Shown here: one piece after another, positions 36,337 through 47,005 of the stretch
Layout of the letters: every line of letters begins with the position of its first letter
How positions within the stretch are numbered: position 1 is the first letter of the stretch
Source of the DNA: Phallusia mammillata
Lineage: Eukaryota; Chordata; Ascidiacea; Phlebobranchia; Ascidiidae
Reading direction: 5' to 3'
Assembly (NCBI GenBank): GCA_003260075.1
Contig: QLIY01000121.1
Location: 2,525 to 66,524, forward strand
DNA: 64,000 bases
Notes under the pieces: model-generated
What the model was told of the DNA's origin: nothing
Database searches by the model: none
Seen by the model: only the letters and a program-made list of their open reading frames with translations
Translations under genes and position numbers: made by a program

Positions 36337-38583
36337 TCACGAAGGAAACAATCTCCTTTTTAATATGTACACAACTGTGGAAAAGAATAATGCTAGAGCA
36401 AACAACAATAAAATTTTGTCTGTAAATTCCCTTCTGTTGTACTTTGTTAACAATCGATGTCCTGTCTGAATTAGTCCAGATTGACTTTTAAGTTCCTCAT
36501 TTGTTTCCGTGATAGTATTAGATGAAGTAACTGAAAAGGTAAATAATGGTTTTAGTGGCAAGGTTAAACAACAATTCAACATAACATTTTCTGTCAGACT
36601 GAATAAACTATTTGTTTATGAATACATAAGCATAAAAATACAGTTCTGACAATGGACAATGAGTCCAATGACAGGTAATATACCTATCCACAGAAAAATG
36701 TCCCCTTTAAGGTATAGGGGGATTTAGGGAAAGATAGTATGTAAGCTTTACTTCAGTATTTTAGGTCGAGCCTACTTATAATTTTCATCAGGCAAACTTT
36801 GGTAAATGTGATAGGTAGTGTAAAGAGCACAGTTATCAAACTAGAAGGGTGGCTTAACACCTATTGCCATTGCACATACAATACTATAATGTGTTTTGCA
36901 AGCAAAAACTATGGGGTCCCACCGCACATGCAAAGTGAATAATGCAAATTCTGATATAACCATCATAAAGTTTTGAGCTATAAGTTGAAATATTCAATAA
37001 ACATGTTTAAAATTTTGACCACTAGTGGTGTTTTAAATGGTCGTTAATGCTTCTGACGTCATAGGCTGTTATTCCAACATTTCAAAAACGTCCATCAAGC
37101 AATCCACAAACAGAAGTAACATATGTTCTGTTGCCTTTATTACACTATTACACCACAGAAACCTTTCATTTATGGTGCGCAGCAACATACAAAAATGTTT
37201 TACACTTTGGGGCTTAGCAGGCTAAATACTGGGGGTATCAAGTCAATGAAGCAGATGGCACATCCAGGGACCATATCCCCTTCAGGGAAGGGAACCCATA
37301 ATTAAAGTTTGTTTCATTGATACTTTTATTGCAAAACCTCACCCTAACTGGCATTTTCACAGAAATATATAGGCGCCGGTGCCCTTTGCACCCAATATTA
37401 GATTCACCAAATTTTGTTGATGGTGAGTTCTAGTTTTCAGAGATATACAAATTAGATTACCCAAACTGTGTAAAGTGGTTGAGCTCTGCTGAACAGTATC
37501 TTCCATCTTGCGACTAATGCTCATCAAACTTTCAGTTACATCAGATGCAGAATGCATCATTTGTGCTTTATTGTCAGATACTTTTTGGCGATGTCGTAGT
37601 TGTTCCTTTCTTGCTTCTGTAAAATTGTATCATTTCATTTCAGATTCATGTATTTAAATGCTAGTTTCACATGGGATTACTTTTTATTGACTAAAACAAA
37701 TTCGATAAACATCAAGTCAGTACCTTATCCAGCCCAAAAGTTATTTTATTTTAAGGACCCAATGTAGTGAAAGTGACATAAAAGTTAAAAGTAGAACATG
37801 ACTTTGCCTTAAAAGGTTGAGTAGATCTCCAGGAAGAGTCACAATTTATTTGAGGCGTATTTACTCATTTGCAAAGTCTACATAAAACGCAAGTTGTCCA
37901 ACCTAGTGTTATGCCTATGGAGCCATTTTGTGTCCAAAATGATACAGAGGGTATAGGAAAATAACATATAAATTGTTTGATTTTTACAAACTGGAGAGCT
38001 TAAACCCGAATTTGATTTGGCTTATTGAATGAAAATTTTGGGATCTAACATTTCAACGTAATATTACAAGCTAAATTGATTTTTTATCATGTAAATGATA
38101 AAAAAGAGTTTAAAAACATATTTTTCATGAAATCTTTAAATATTTGCTTTCAGTGTGCATTATCACGCTCAAATGTTAGAACCCAAAAGTTTATTTTATA
38201 CTTTGCTCATTTGTGTTGTACAATACTGCAACAACAACAGCTGCAATCAGTGGAAGTTATCTTTGTAAGTTTGTTTACACGTTACGGGTCAAATATTTTG
38301 CAACATTTTCTACAATTGCCATCTTTACCCTGGTATTTGATGCCACCAGTGTTTATCGCTAGAAACATCAAAAGAATGAAGCAAATACATATTTATTTTT
38401 ACTGATTTCTTGCGTTTTATGTGGTGCTGTGCAGTTTGTTCCATGGAAAAATGTTATTCTAAGTGTTAATTTCAGAATATTGACTAGGTACATTACAAAC
38501 GTTACACTTTGAAGTTTTGTTTCTTTTGGCATATTTTTACATTGTGGGTAACCATGGATAATGTGTGAAATTTGAAAAAAAAA

Positions 38584-38646
<63 letters not shown>

Positions 38647-39960
38647 GGGCGTGGGATTTAAACTTTTTGTCAGCCGGATCTCTCACAATAATCATATTTT
38701 TCAGTCAGTTCTGTTACAAGAAGTTCATTAACAGTAACCAGCAATGCTAACCGGTTCGCTGATCTCATAAAATTTCGTGAGACAGTTCTAGAGAACCGGT
38801 GCGAACCGGCTGAATTCCACCACTGCATGTGTTTATTTGTAACCCAATACATTAAATTTATTTTATACAACAAAGTGATACCTCTTGAACCAAGTAAAAC
38901 ATCTTTTTCTTTGTTATCAATTGCAAGTTTGCATGCCAAATTTGCCTTTCTTAGGGTTGCTTGTGTGCTGCAAAAGTATAATAAGCAAATTTGATTGTAA
39001 TACAGTCCAAAGGTTTATTTTAGGCCTACCATATTTTCATCACCAAAATGCAAGACACATTGTTGAAAAGAAACATCAAAAGAAATAAAATCATAATATA
39101 TTCAACAAATTTAATATTGTCCAGTTGGGATGAAGTTGAACTTACTGTTAAATTGTCAATTTCAATCAACAATTATCACAACTGAAGCTAAATATATGTT
39201 TGTATCATCACAACACTGTTATGTTAAAATATATTTGTAAAGGTTAAGCTGAAACTGTATTTTGGCTGATTCAAAGGCACATATATTTGGTAAAATCAGG
39301 AAAATATAAAAGGAGGACATTTAAGCATTTTTGATTGTCCTAGGACAACCTAAGGAGTTAAGTTAAAAGTTGATTTTAAGGTTATTTTATGCAATAAACA
39401 CAAGTTAGTTTAAATGAAAGGTTACCAATGGGTGAATGAGTTAAAGAGGATCTATTCATTTCAAGGGGATGATTGACCAAGCTTTGGTCATACCAAAAAC
39501 AGTCCTAAAATAAAAAATAAAAACTGGCAGCTTCAAGTACTTACTTCTGAAAAAGTTTGAACTGATTTTGAGCTAGCTGCTTTAGATCAACTCTTACACG
39601 CTCATGATCAACTTCATTGGACAAATCATCCAGAAGTGAAATTTTCCCTCTCAAATCAGCAAGACTACTTTGTGCAGTGGCATTAAGGTCAGTAAGTGCA
39701 TCCAATGGTCCTTTGCAATCATATATATCCTTTAAACAACCTTTTCATAAAACACTGCAATTTACATAGGAAATATATTGCCTTACTACCAACACACAAA
39801 ACAAATGTTTGCATGCAGTCTCTTGGCCTACAAAAATCAATGTACTTACTTGAATGATAGCTTTAACTTTGCAGTTTAATTTAACAATGTCTTCTTTGCA
39901 TTGTTCGGGAGTGGTTTCCTTTATTGTTTTAGGATGGCTGATTCGTTGAGCCCAACTCAT
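36337..39960 (-). CDS. BNIP1: BNIP1/SEC20 SNARE
   Basis: Q-SNARE of the endoplasmic reticulum acting in Golgi-to-ER retrograde fusion. Five minus-strand exons: 39960-39850, 39729-39545, 38967-38882, 37616-37461, 36530-36337, with consistent phases (0,2,1,1), giving 243 residues (human 228). The alignment with the human protein is ungapped through the middle (ISLLDDLSNEV...TQATLRKANLACKLAIDN). The SNARE region runs from ESLMSISRKMEDTVQQS to ITETNEELKSQSGLI. KYNRREFTDK precedes a single C-terminal membrane segment (LLLFALALFFSTVVYIL) and a basic end (KRRLFPS). The intron between exons 3 and 4 holds the 62-base homopolymer and a miniature element. Complete and apparently functional. Confidence 0.96.
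36890..36935 (-). repeat. copy of the recurrent GGGGACCCAT / TTTTTGCTTGCAAAA motif
   Basis: TTTTGCAAGCAAAAAC...GGGGTCCCACCGCACATGC is the inverse complement of the motif seen at 19582, 21090, 21886, 24207, 24425 and 24645. Intronic in BNIP1. Confidence 0.6.
38584..38645 (+). repeat. 62-base poly(G) tract
   Basis: Uninterrupted G run, preceded by an A run, inside the BNIP1 intron (C-rich in the transcript). It replaces the left end of the adjacent miniature element. Confidence 0.95.
38646..38825. mobile_element. short copy of the CAGTGGTGGGATTCA element, left end lost in poly(G)
   Basis: Shares CTAACCGGTTCGCTGATCTC and GTGCGAACCGGCTGAAT with the 1.47 kb element at 2613-4085. Ends TTCCACCACTG. 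The left end reads GTGGGATTTAAAC directly after the G run. Confidence 0.7.
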
Positions 39961-40224
39961 TGTGTTTTCAACGTTTTATTTGTTTAAACCTTTACACTGA
40001 CTAAACCAAAGAAAAAGCATGAGCACACATCAGTACCTTGCATGCACAGTTTGTAAAATAGGCGTATTTTGGCATAAGTATCATTTAATCAACCACATTC
40101 GCAAAAAACATCGTTTCTTAAAAATTAACTATCATATCTTACCAAAACAAATCAACACTTTCTTTTGTCCAAAAAATAAAACGCAACGTAGGATCAAACA
40201 ATTAAACAATCAACTGTACGATCC

Positions 40225-40468
40225 GATTTTACTTCAATCTTGATAAAATCGGCACATGTACATGACGATTTGACGAAACATGGACAGTGGAGTAGTGGAC
40301 AGACTGGACACTTTTCACGATTTCTAAAAATTCACACTTTTCATTTTTTACTTCAATCTTGATATCTTGATAGATTTTACTTCAATCTTGATAAAATCGG
40401 CACATGTACATGACGATTTGACGAAACATGGACAGTGGAGTAGTGGACAGACTGGACACTTTTCACGA
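40225..40468 (+). repeat. 95-bp duplication upstream of BNIP1
   Basis: 40225-40320 and 40374-40468 are near-identical (ATTTTACTTCAATCTTGATA through GGACACTTTTCACGA). They lie 265-510 bp upstream of the BNIP1 start codon. Confidence 0.8.
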
Positions 40469-41192
40469 CTGCGAAACTGGGGAAAGCACCTTAAAAGCTA
40501 CACGACGACTTGTGTGACGAGTTTTAAATTATGACGTCAAAAATTCTGTTTCCACGAGTGAGAAAATTTCACTCTGACAAAGATTGCCAAAACTTAAAAA
40601 TTCACAAATGCATTTCTCCAAAAATAAAATTACAAACTGTTTCAACAACTTGTTTGCAATTCACCAGGCACGAGTTGAATACTTAATCGTGAGAGGTCAT
40701 TTCCTATTTTTGTTTCATTTAAGTCCTAACATACCGAGAAGTTAAGTTACAAAGTTAATTTCACAAAAGTTTGCACAAAATTTTTATCAGTAAAAGTATT
40801 TTATAAAAAGAACTATACCTGCGCAGTGCGTAGGCTGCTATATCGATTTTTAAAATGTTCGTTTGTTGTAAAGGGTGATCTAATGCCGAAAAAGGGTAGG
40901 AGTGTCGCTTGCCAAAGCAAACTAGAAATGCATGTGAAAGGTCAAATTTCTATAAGACTCTCAAGGGTCGGACATGGCCGGGGCCACCTATGACAGTATA
41001 TACGTTTTTCGTTTTTTTTTCGACACATTTGGTAAAAACGGCAAACGAAATAATAACGAACCATCTAATATACAAGTCGAATAGGCTAAGCTGGCACTTT
41101 AGCGCATATTAAAACAGGAAAGGTTGATGGGAAATCTTAGGGCACCCATTTGACTTTTGGATCCCCTGACTGATACGGGATTTGGCAGAACC
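40469..41192. other. intergenic, nothing recognised
   Basis: AT-rich sequence without supported genes. It contains no clear transposon ends. Confidence 0.4.
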
Positions 41193-41200
41193 ATGGGAAC

Positions 41201-41446
41201 CATGGGCGCCGGCAGAAAATTTTGCAAGAGGGGGCAAATTTTGGCTGATACTTTACCGCATATGAAGCCATTAATCGTGTACTTCACAATTAAGTTGCCT
41301 AAAAGTTAAAGCATTGAACGATGTCACAAATCCCCGCGCTGCCACTTTAATTAGGTTTGCTGCTAAATATGTTAAATTGAGGTACACTGAAATTCCAAGG
41401 GGGGGGGGCAAGTGCCCCCTCTTGCCCATACGTGGCGGCGCCCATG
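41201..41446. mobile_element. miniature element, 246 bp, CATGGGCGCC ends
   Basis: Ends CATGGGCGCCGGC / GGCGGCGCCCATG with a perfect 8-bp duplication ATGGGAAC (41193-41200 and 41447-41454). A G10 run is at 41399-41408. Relatives at 9597 and 12385 are more decayed. Confidence 0.88.
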
Positions 41447-41525
41447 ATGGGAACCCGGTTACTTTCCACGGCGTGGATGTCTTCTACTAGCGGCAACGAA
41501 TGAATTCACTGCTTTTGGGTTCTTT

Positions 41526-42171
41526 CTAAAATTTTATGTCGAGATCTTTTTCATCTTCCTCTTTATCGGAGCCTTCAAAGTCGACCACTTTGCCTGCATA
41601 AAAGATTAATTTCTTGTCATGTGCATCATATATTTCCGACGGCATAAAATGATATCTTCCATAAAGTTCGCGCAAATTGGTCTGAAACTTTTAGAAATTC
41701 GATCTATTAAAACTAGTCATCTGAGCCAAAGACGTGGCTTCAGGTTTTCTTATGCTCAAGTTGTGATTTCTCTTCAAAAACTTGAAAGCCAATCTTCCCC
41801 TGCTGTCTGGTTTGTCACCCAGAATTCTGAGACTTTTACGCCGTTGCTGATGGCGTATTCTTGTGCCAATCGGCAAGTCGCTTTTGGATTAAAACCATAA
41901 AACATTAACGGTTTAGCAAGTAATCCGCCAAAGACTTTTCCTGCGCTTCGCTAAAAATCTTTTTCTGTTTAAAATTAGGAGAATATGAGGCCAATGCACC
42001 ACATTTTTTATGTCGTCGGACATAATCTAAAAGGGTTGAGCGATTAACTCCGTGCTCAATGGCACTCCCTCTGTACGAGTATCCATCTTCAATAACTGCC
42101 AAAACAGCTTTTTTCATTTGGTCGCTTGAAGCATACTCTCCTGTCGTCTTTCTTTTAAACGTTCTTACCAT
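41526..42171 (-). pseudogene. pogo/tigger-like transposase, internally deleted and frameshifted
   Basis: The N-terminal frame (42171-41905) begins MVRTFKRKT and carries a psq-type helix-turn-helix (YRGSAIEHGVNRSTLLDYVR) and the YSPNF...IFSEAQEKSLADYLL segment common in CENP-B/pogo transposases. The reading then shifts frame twice (FYGFNPKATCRLAQEYAISN; LKRNHNLSIRKPEATSL) and meets a stop after FNRSNF. It continues as KFQTNLRELYGRYHFMPSEIY and then jumps to an acidic C-terminal tail (FYAGKVVDFEGSDKEEDE). The DDE catalytic domain between is missing. Dead element. Confidence 0.78.
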
Positions 42172-42591
42172 ATTTTTTATGATCTGAAACTATTGTAAGC
42201 ATACTATATAATACACTTAATTCAACCGGGGATACGTCGGACATCCACAGAGACGTGGCGACATAGAAAAGCAAAAACATGGCCGCCTGTTTACCTCCTG
42301 CTCAAAATCAACGTTTGCTTTTTGAAGTGTTGCTTCTAAACCGCACTTCCACCACAAAAGAATTACTTTCGGCTACCAGCAACCAAACCATACCCTTACA
42401 ACCAAAAATTTTAAAAGTAGATATTTCTGTTAAACTAACTTCTTCTTTTTTACTAATCGGTTGAACTACGCATGCTCCCAAACAGTATATGCTGCTTTGT
42501 AATGGAAGCATGAAGATTTGTTAAAAATGATATCACAACGCTCTACTGTGACGTCATGTATCTGGTCCTAACCAAAGTCTGTACTTTAGTC

Positions 42592-42914
42592 CAGTGGTTC
42601 TCAACCTTTTAAGTTTGCGGACCGGAAAACTTTCAAAACATATTTTGCGGACCGGTGGACTTTCAAAATCGATTCAAAGGCAATTCAAAAGAAGTATGAA
42701 AAATTCAATTTAATGAGAAGTTTGCTCTGTCTGTTTGATATCATACGTGTTAAACGTGGCTCTAATGAAGTTTCTGCAAGGCGAAGTAGAGTGTTGACTT
42801 CCACACGATTTCTCTCCCTTCAACATCTTGCATTTTGCAATTGAGACATAAAATTGTAATGTATTTGGCGGACCAGCAGGAAAGTTGACGCGGACCGGCA
42901 GTTGAGAACCACTA
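42592..42914. mobile_element. hAT-type miniature element, 323 bp, CAGTGGTTCTCAACC ends
   Basis: Ends CAGTGGTTCTCAACCTTTTA / GTTGAGAACCACTA with a 7-of-8 duplication (CTTTAGTC at 42584-42591, CTTCAGTC at 42915-42922). GCGGACCGG motifs repeat at both ends. Confidence 0.86.
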
Positions 42915-42927
42915 CTTCAGTCCTAAC

Positions 42928-43409
42928 TAGAGATGTACCGAATATTCGGTTTGCCGAATTTATTCGGCCGAATCGGCCACTTTTGCAAAGATTCGGTTTC
43001 GGCCGAATAATTTGTTGCGATTCGGCCGAAACCGAATCTTTTACGAACACATATTTAAAGCGTTAAACGTGTCTTTTCTGCATAGTACCAACGAAAATCG
43101 CGCCAATCATTATCTTTTTTAACACATTATCGCTTTTACCACTGCAGACAACTAATCAGTAATTCATTGTCAGGTTGGCAATCATGCTTGAGGCAATGTT
43201 AAACCCCACAGAACTAAAATAGGGACGAAACACAACCATTCTGCACTAATTGCCTGGTAGATAAACTTATATTTTCATGTCAAACGCGTAGCGTACGACT
43301 TCGCGTGACGTCATAAATGATTCGGTTGATTCGGCCGAATTTATTAGTCAAAACCGCCGAATATTCGGTTTCGGCCGAATCGAAATTTCGCCGATTCGGT
43401 ACATCACTA
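42928..43409. mobile_element. miniature element, 482 bp, TAGAGATGTACCGAAT ends rich in TTCGGCCGAA
   Basis: Ends TAGAGATGTACCGAAT / ATTCGGTACATCACTA with a perfect 8-bp duplication GTCCTAAC (42920-42927 and 43410-43417), only 13 bp from the previous element. Subterminal sequence is dominated by TTCGGCCGAA palindromes. The interior is related to 62400-62513 plus 63145-63431. Confidence 0.9.
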
Positions 43410-43417
43410 GTCCTAAC

Positions 43418-44086
43418 TATCCCCGCGCCTGAAGTATCTATAGCCTATGTTCTGTGCCGGGTAAATAAGCCTTTGCAATGCCAAGCAGTTAAATACACAT
43501 TTTTTACTTCTTTTTAAACCAAGGGTCACTATAAGCCCTTTTCATAGCGAGCCAGATAAATTTAAGAATGCATAGATCACAAGCCCTAATGCAGCATTTC
43601 CCAAATTAGGTCCGCGAGGCGATTTCATTTGTGGCAAAGCGAAGAGCTTGACAGTCACCCTTCAATCCTATTTAATCCAATTAGGCCATTGTTGCGGAAA
43701 GAGGTTATGCGCAATCTACAACAGTAATTAGGTGAAATCAGGAATGCTTTGCGTATGTACTTCGTAAAGAATAAATTAACTTTAAGTCCAAACTGTGATA
43801 TAATAATGTAGCTTTTGGAACGCGAGTAGCCTATTGGGACTGAAAAAACTAAAAAAACAGCAATGAAAAAACTGTTAGTGTACTCGGTAAAGGTAAAATA
43901 CTAAAGGTCGAAAAAATGAATGTCGTATTCTGAATCAGGCCCACGTGTGGTGCTTTGGTGTCCCTTTTTCTGGATATATGCTTGAGGGCGTATATAGGCA
44001 ATTATTGTGCCGCGGACAACGCTTTAATGAATCCGCGTTTAATGCGGGACCGTTTTACTTGTGGTGTGGTCGCTGATTTTAAACCA
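43418..44086. other. intergenic, one transposon fragment
   Basis: Near 43520-43570 a fragment (AAGGGTCACTATAAGCCC...GCCAGATAAATT) resembles the left part of the element at 12786. Nothing else supported. Confidence 0.4.
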
Positions 44087-44094
44087 GCCTAGTC

Positions 44095-45006
44095 CAGTGC
44101 TCTTCAACCTTTTTTCCCGTTGTATACCTTTTACAATTTGCAAGCAACTTTGTATACCTTACACATAGCAATTTATAATTGTGCACAGAAAGTAACAGTC
44201 TGCCAATAGGTACTTGCCTGGTCGCGTGAATTATTGTTATACAAGGCCAGGAGTAGACAACCTGTGGCCGTGAACATGTAAACTGAAATATTTGGATTTG
44301 CAAAACTAGTTTGAGGGGCTGGAAAAAATATTAACAGCCCAGAAGCCGCATGTTTGAGACTTTTTGTAAGCCTATTATGGGTAAACAATGTGAAAACAGG
44401 CATCATTAGCGTCGCAATTTCGATGGTGACGTTATAAACAGTAAAGTCTGATCCCTAGACTGTTCTACGTAACAAGCTAGAATTTAAATTGGCTATCAGG
44501 CACTATTAATAAGGATTTACGATGCGGCCGTCACAGCGGAAAGGTTGTGCACCCCCTGTGCTACGTCCAGGAAATTTAGCATACAAAAGTGTGTAAACCT
44601 AAGAAGTTGATTTAATGGCTGGCTTGTTGCTACATTCTTTCAGCGATTTGGACATGTGGTGTGGTGTTGACTTGTTCTCAAAACATTTTTTTGTATTCGC
44701 AATCCTTTACTCCAGGGATGTTAAAAGTAAAATTTCAGAAAGTACATTGTTCAACCTTAACAGATACTCCAGGTATGTGCTTATTCGCTTCATAATTCGC
44801 ATGATTGACGCAACAATCCCAACCTGACGCAATAATATTTACAACAAGCAGGTCAGTCTCACATAGGTCACCAGCATGCTATGTCTTCCTGCATTTTTAA
44901 CACTGACCACAGCTGTACTCCCTTCGTATACCTTTCTTCAGTCGTATACCCTAGTTTTAATGTGGTATACACTTGGGTATACAGTATACCCGGTTGAAGA
45001 GCACTG
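44095..45006. mobile_element. hAT-type element, 912 bp, CAGTGCTCTTCAACC ends
   Basis: Ends CAGTGCTCTTCAACC / GGTTGAAGAGCACTG with a perfect 8-bp duplication GCCTAGTC (44087-44094 and 45007-45014). GTATACC motifs repeat near both ends. It hosts a nested element near 44246-44560. Confidence 0.92.
44246..44560. mobile_element. nested, decayed CAGGGGTGCACAACCT-family element
   Basis: Left CAGGAGTAGACAACCTGTGG and right GCGGCCGTCACAGCGG...AGGTTGTGCACCCCCTG resemble the family at 9784 and 55735. No target duplication could be matched. Confidence 0.6.
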
Positions 45007-45778
45007 GCCTAGTCAAAGGACTTAAAACCTTTGAGTATAAACTGCAACGGCAATGAGCTTTATCTAACGTAGATTTACTTTCACGCTATCTATTTTAGCG
45101 GTAACCAAGCTGGAATCCGCAAAGCGACTTTAGCGGCACCTTCAGAAATCATTAGCACTTCTGCATACAGTCTTATTTGACAGATCGTGCAAGTGTATAG
45201 CCAAAATGTTAGTTTGTGAGAAATATACATGGGTTTTTCACTGCCGAGTAAAATATTTCTTGTTTCACAGATGTGATAAAATTCCACTTAAATAAAACTG
45301 AAGCAGGTCAAAGTCATCCTTAGCACGTGTACGCCTATACCGAGGTAAAGATCTTTTCTGAATGTTTTCGCGGGTCACTACACAAATTTTGTGGTGGGCG
45401 CTAATTGCCAACCTCTAAACAAGTACAACCTTTTTTCAACGACAATGTCGTACTTGGCATTTGAACTGAGAGTATTTGAACTGAACAGTCTGACCCTCAA
45501 CAGGCAACATGGTCATCGACGATCACTGTTTATTTAATTTAATAACTAAGAATGGAAAGTATTTTCCAAGTAACGAAATCCGCCGATACTTTTCATTCCT
45601 AGTTTGCCATTTGACTACTGTTTTCTGCCAAAAAAATGCTAAAATTGGCAATACCTAAAAACGGTCTGCACTCAAATTCCAAGTTTAAACTTCTGGCAAA
45701 AAAGAAAACATTTAAAGTACCAAGTTTGTGGTACACGATCGAACTCATACGTTTCGACACACACACAAAAACGAAACT

Positions 45779-45835
45779 GGCACGGTTGCTCAGATGAGTA
45801 CATCCCGTCGTGGGTTCGAATCCCACCGCGGGCTA
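45779..45835 (+). repeat. tRNA-derived fragment, SINE-like
   Basis: TTGCTCAGATGAGTAC resembles a D-arm/A-box and GTGGGTTCGAATCCCAC is a textbook T-arm/B-box. The boxes are too close for a whole tRNA (no anticodon arm) and the acceptor halves do not pair. This suggests a tRNA-derived SINE head or decayed tRNA pseudogene, not a working tRNA. Confidence 0.5.
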
Positions 45836-46624
45836 GATTTTTGTAGCATACGCCTTGTCATATAGTGGTGAATGCTTGGTAACCGGCTGATTCGGTATGG
45901 TGCTTTCGTGAGGTCATCTGCACAAAAATTCATGTAACAAAATCCATTCACCAACAATATAGCTTATAACTTACGTGGTTTGATTTTACTGCACATGGCA
46001 ACATATCGTTCTAAAATGGTATTTGCAAGTTTGGGGAGATGCATTTTAACATTAGCTTGGGCCCTACGTTGGGTACAACAATTTGAATCCTCTTGAGTTT
46101 ATCTCGTTTAATGAAAGAAAAATCGAAACACTTGGATTTAGCCAACCATCAGTTCTTTACGAGCGAATATGTTTGTGCTATTTGCTATTGAAATAATCGT
46201 TAAAACTGGTTGTTTAGTACATTTTGGTACAACAAATATTGACAGTAATTATCCAGTTTACAAACTTTAAGTTTACAGGTCGCTGATTAGAGCTATTGAT
46301 TTTCTTTAGGGAAATTAAATTTATAACAAGCACACAGCGTTGGTCAGCCTGTGTCAAGCAAACACTTTGCGACAAGTGAAGCGCATTCACTACCTTCTTT
46401 TTCGCATTTTTCAATTTAGCTGGCTAGGCCAATTTGACCACCAAAAGTCAGACGATGTTTGCACGAGGTTACCAGAACCTGAGAACAGAAACTGCAACGT
46501 TGCAAATTGTTGCTGACAAGACAGACTGTAGGCCTACACTAATTCCAGTGGTGAAACACTTGTTAAGAAGATTGCCAAAGCCTCGTTAGAGCCTTCCCAG
46601 TAATGTGTCAGAAACAGAAGTGTA

Positions 46625-46820
46625 TATATGTCGGGCCGGGTTCGTGCTTGAATTTCTTTAAAAACGGGCCTAAATCGGGCCTGACTCTACACTCTGTGTC
46701 AGTATTTTTTTGAATAAATTGGTCTAGCTATGTAGCCAAGAACGATTCGGGTTCGGATTTGTACTTTCAGTTTCGGGCCGGGTTCGGGATCTAATTTCAG
46801 GCCCGTTAGCAACTCTGGTC
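46625..46820. mobile_element. one-ended miniature element remnant rich in CGGGCC
   Basis: Repeated GGGCCGGGTTCG and the right part GGCCCGTTAGCAACTCTG are typical of an hAT-like terminus. The left terminus and target duplication are not identifiable. Confidence 0.4.
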
Positions 46821-47005
46821 AGAAATGTGCTTTTCTTACAACATAGGTCTGAAAGCGGCCACGAGAAAACGAAACAAAGTTGGTCGAGGACCTGTACTTT
46901 AAACTAAGTTTATCCTTTTCACCAGCAGTAAATTGAGATGGAAACATAATTTTCATGAAAGTTTACTTATAGGTAGATATTAGGGTGCTTCCAAAATTGT
47001 GCGCG

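Noticed and set aside
38565-38750. Poly-glycine frame across the G tract
   Set aside because: Pure consequence of the homopolymer inside a BNIP1 intron.
40019-40243. Short plus-strand frame with a C-x2-C...H-x4-H pattern 58 bp from the BNIP1 start, as if a divergent zinc-finger gene
   Set aside because: The spacing (13 residues between Cys and His) is off for a C2H2 finger, hydrophobic core residues are missing, and the rest is Lys/Asn-rich like random AT-rich sequence.
42279-42464. 61-residue plus-strand frame divergent from the pogo-like remnant
   Set aside because: No recognisable domain, and it is shadowed by an equally open minus-strand frame; probably element non-coding sequence.
45599-45826. 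Minus-strand frame starting MGFEPTTGCTHLSNRAS
   Set aside because: This is the usual false translation of a tRNA T-arm (GGTTCGAATCC complement), not a protein.
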